From NCBI GenBank assembly GCA_002495235.1, contig DAEG01000087.1, forward strand, positions 358-6,716: 6,359 nt of DNA. The letters run 5' to 3'. The translations under genes and the position numbers were made by a program. Source of the stretch: Euryarchaeota archaeon UBA287. GTDB lineage: Archaea > Thermoplasmatota > UBA186 > UBA287. Numbering within the stretch: position 1 is the stretch's first letter; each line of letters begins with the position of its first letter. Below are positions 5,479-6,359 of this stretch, piece by piece. The notes below the pieces were generated by a model. The model was given only the letters and a program-made list of their open reading frames with translations, was not told the origin of the DNA and made no database searches.

Positions 5479-6193
5479 CGTCCATCTCTCTCCTGAGCTC
5501 CACCATGATCTCTTTCTTCAGCTCGATAGCAGCCATGCTGTCCCTGTTTCTGGGCTCAGGGTTTTTGAGTATCCTTTTTATCCTTGAAGGTCTTTTTGTG
5601 AGCAGGACTATCCTGTCACTGAGGTACAGTGCTTCCTCCACGGAGTGGGTGACAAAGACTATGGTCTTCTTCTCCTTCTCCCAGATCCTTGCGAGTTCGT
5701 CCTGCATCTGCTCTCTGAGCAGCGCATCCAGCGCAGCGAAGGGCTCGTCCATCAGCAGGGCCCTCGGCTCTGCGGCCAGCGCCCTAGCCAGGCTTGCCCT
5801 GTGCTTCATTCCGCCGCTGAGCTGGTGGGGATAGGCATTCTCAAAGCCGTTCAGGCCGACCAGATCGATGTATCTCCTGCTTATACCATCCCTCCCATCT
5901 TTTATTCCTCTTATCTCCAGAGGGAATTCTATGTTCTTCTTCACGCTCCTCCACGGGAATAGCGCCGGCTCCTGAAACACGAAGCCTATCCTGCTCTCTC
6001 CATCGTTGTAGATTATTCTACCGCTGGATGGGCTATCCAGACCAGCGATCAGTCTCAGAACCGTGGTCTTCCCACAGCCGCTCGGTCCTATGAGGGATAT
6101 GAACTCACCGTCCATGATCTCGAGGCTGAAGTCTTCTACGACCTTGAGCTTACCAAATTCTTTGTTCACATGCTCCAGCGTCACGATCTCCAT
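5468..6193 (-). CDS. ABC transporter ATP-binding protein, nitrate/sulfonate/taurine type
   Basis: This cytoplasmic subunit hydrolyses ATP to drive a substrate-binding-protein-dependent importer of the SsuB/TauB/NrtD group (COG1116). All nucleotide-binding motifs are intact: Walker A 'GPSGCGKT' (36-43), Q-loop Gln74 in 'VFQEPALFPWRSV', which is characteristic of this group, signature 'LSGGM' (125-129), Walker B 'ALLMDEP' (145-151) with Glu150, D-loop 'AALD' and switch His183 in 'VTHSVEEA'. The signature continues KHR rather than the usual RQR. At 241 residues it is slightly shorter than SsuB/TauB (about 255), partly from a short loop before the Q-loop. ATG 6193 is supported by an AGGAGG 8 bases upstream. 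The gene begins 13 bases inside the permease gene, so the two are co-transcribed and probably translationally coupled. Substrates of the family include sulfonates, nitrate, riboflavin or thiamine precursors; the sequence cannot choose. No substrate-binding protein gene is in view. Confidence 0.96.
   Translation of the reverse strand: MEIVTLEHVNKEFGKLKVVEDFSLEIMDGEFISLIGPSGCGKTTVLRLIAGLDSPSSGRIIYNDGESRIGFVFQEPALFPWRSVKKNIEFPLEIRGIKDGRDGISRRYIDLVGLNGFENAYPHQLSGGMKHRASLARALAAEPRALLMDEPFAALDALLREQMQDELARIWEKEKKTIVFVTHSVEEALYLSDRIVLLTKRPSRIKRILKNPEPRNRDSMAAIELKKEIMVELRREMDVRN
5562..5597 (+). terminator. Cluster of T-runs, possible terminator for the rightward membrane-protein gene
   Basis: Three TTTTT runs (5562-5566, 5575-5579, 5593-5597) lie about 85-120 bases after the stop at 5478. 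Archaeal RNA polymerase terminates at such runs without a hairpin. They fall inside the opposing ABC ATPase gene, where they encode a lysine-rich stretch, so coding bias is an alternative explanation. Confidence 0.3.
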
Positions 6194-6359
6194 AGCGTCA
6201 GCCTCCTCTCCAGTGATTCAAGACCCCAGTTCATCAACCAGCCGATCACACCTATCGTTATCATGCCCGCGACCATCTCCGGTATCATGTAAAGGTCATA
6301 GGCGTACCATATGAAGTAGCCAAGGCCGAGGCCGCTTCTCAGGCCAATCATCTCTGCGG
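6181..6359 (-). CDS. ABC transporter permease, C-terminal 58 residues (partial)
   Basis: The leftward frame entering at the right edge encodes 'AEMIGLRSGLGLGYFIWYA' and ends in 'LESLERRLTLWRS' before TGA at 6181-6183. 'AEM-G-xSGLGY' shortly after the EAA region, one last membrane helix (about 30-46) and the 'LExRxxxW' ending are characteristic of SsuC/TauC/NrtB-type permeases, which form the membrane channel of nitrate/sulfonate/taurine-type importers. This agrees with the ATPase type downstream, and the 13-base overlap (6181-6193) indicates one operon. The N-terminal three quarters or more and the promoter lie outside the window. Confidence 0.9.
   Translation of the reverse strand, partial: AEMIGLRSGLGLGYFIWYAYDLYMIPEMVAGMITIGVIGWLMNWGLESLERRLTLWRS
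6202..6207 (-). promoter_or_regulatory. Shine-Dalgarno site for the ABC ATPase gene
   Basis: AGGAGG, within GGAGAGGAGG on the minus strand, lies 8 bases before the ATG at 6193 and inside the permease coding sequence. This downstream operon gene has a clear ribosome site, whereas the genes that open transcripts here lack one, a mixed initiation habit known from many archaea. Confidence 0.7.

Overview
The window looks archaeal, most likely Euryarchaeota and perhaps Thermoplasmata. The reasons are direct. Five genes that open a transcript have an AT-rich TATA-like box centred about 24-28 bases before a usable start codon, which is the geometry of leaderless archaeal mRNAs. Arginine is mostly AGG/AGA and isoleucine often ATA. 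Genes are packed tightly, with convergent ends that touch or overlap. The lineage is an inference; no rRNA or marker gene is present.

Layout from left to right. (1) Positions 1-866, minus: the N-terminal 288 residues of a MATE-family multidrug/cation antiporter, cut by the window edge. (2) A 60-base divergent promoter region with two TATA-like boxes only 2 bp apart. (3) 927-1970, plus: an unrecognised membrane protein with three N-terminal membrane segments and a large, probably external, beta-rich domain. (4) 2102-3448, plus: a LuxE-like acyl-protein synthetase of the adenylate-forming superfamily, without a visible LuxC partner. (5) 3455-4438, minus: an exported transglutaminase-like cysteine enzyme with an intact Cys-His-Asp triad. 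A 72-residue secreted cysteine-containing mini-protein gene (4404-4622, minus) precedes and overlaps it and probably shares its transcript. (6) A second divergent promoter region (4623-4734), with an imperfect palindrome between its two TATA boxes. (7) 4735-5478, plus: a six-or-so-pass integral membrane protein with an apparent internal threefold repeat. (8) 5468-6193, minus: an ABC-transporter ATPase of the nitrate/sulfonate/taurine type. It overlaps by 13 bases the end of its permease gene (6181-6359, minus, partial); the rest of that operon lies beyond the right edge.

Most of the window is membrane and cell-surface biology: an exporter, an importer, two multi-pass proteins of unknown role and two secreted proteins. 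Apart from the ABC pair and the mini-protein/transglutaminase pair, the genes look like independent units. I see no RNA gene, mobile element, CRISPR array or clear defence system. The points most worth attention are the back-to-back promoters, the secreted mini-protein overlapping the transglutaminase-like gene, the palindrome at 4657-4690, and the start sites that shift once the TATA boxes are considered.
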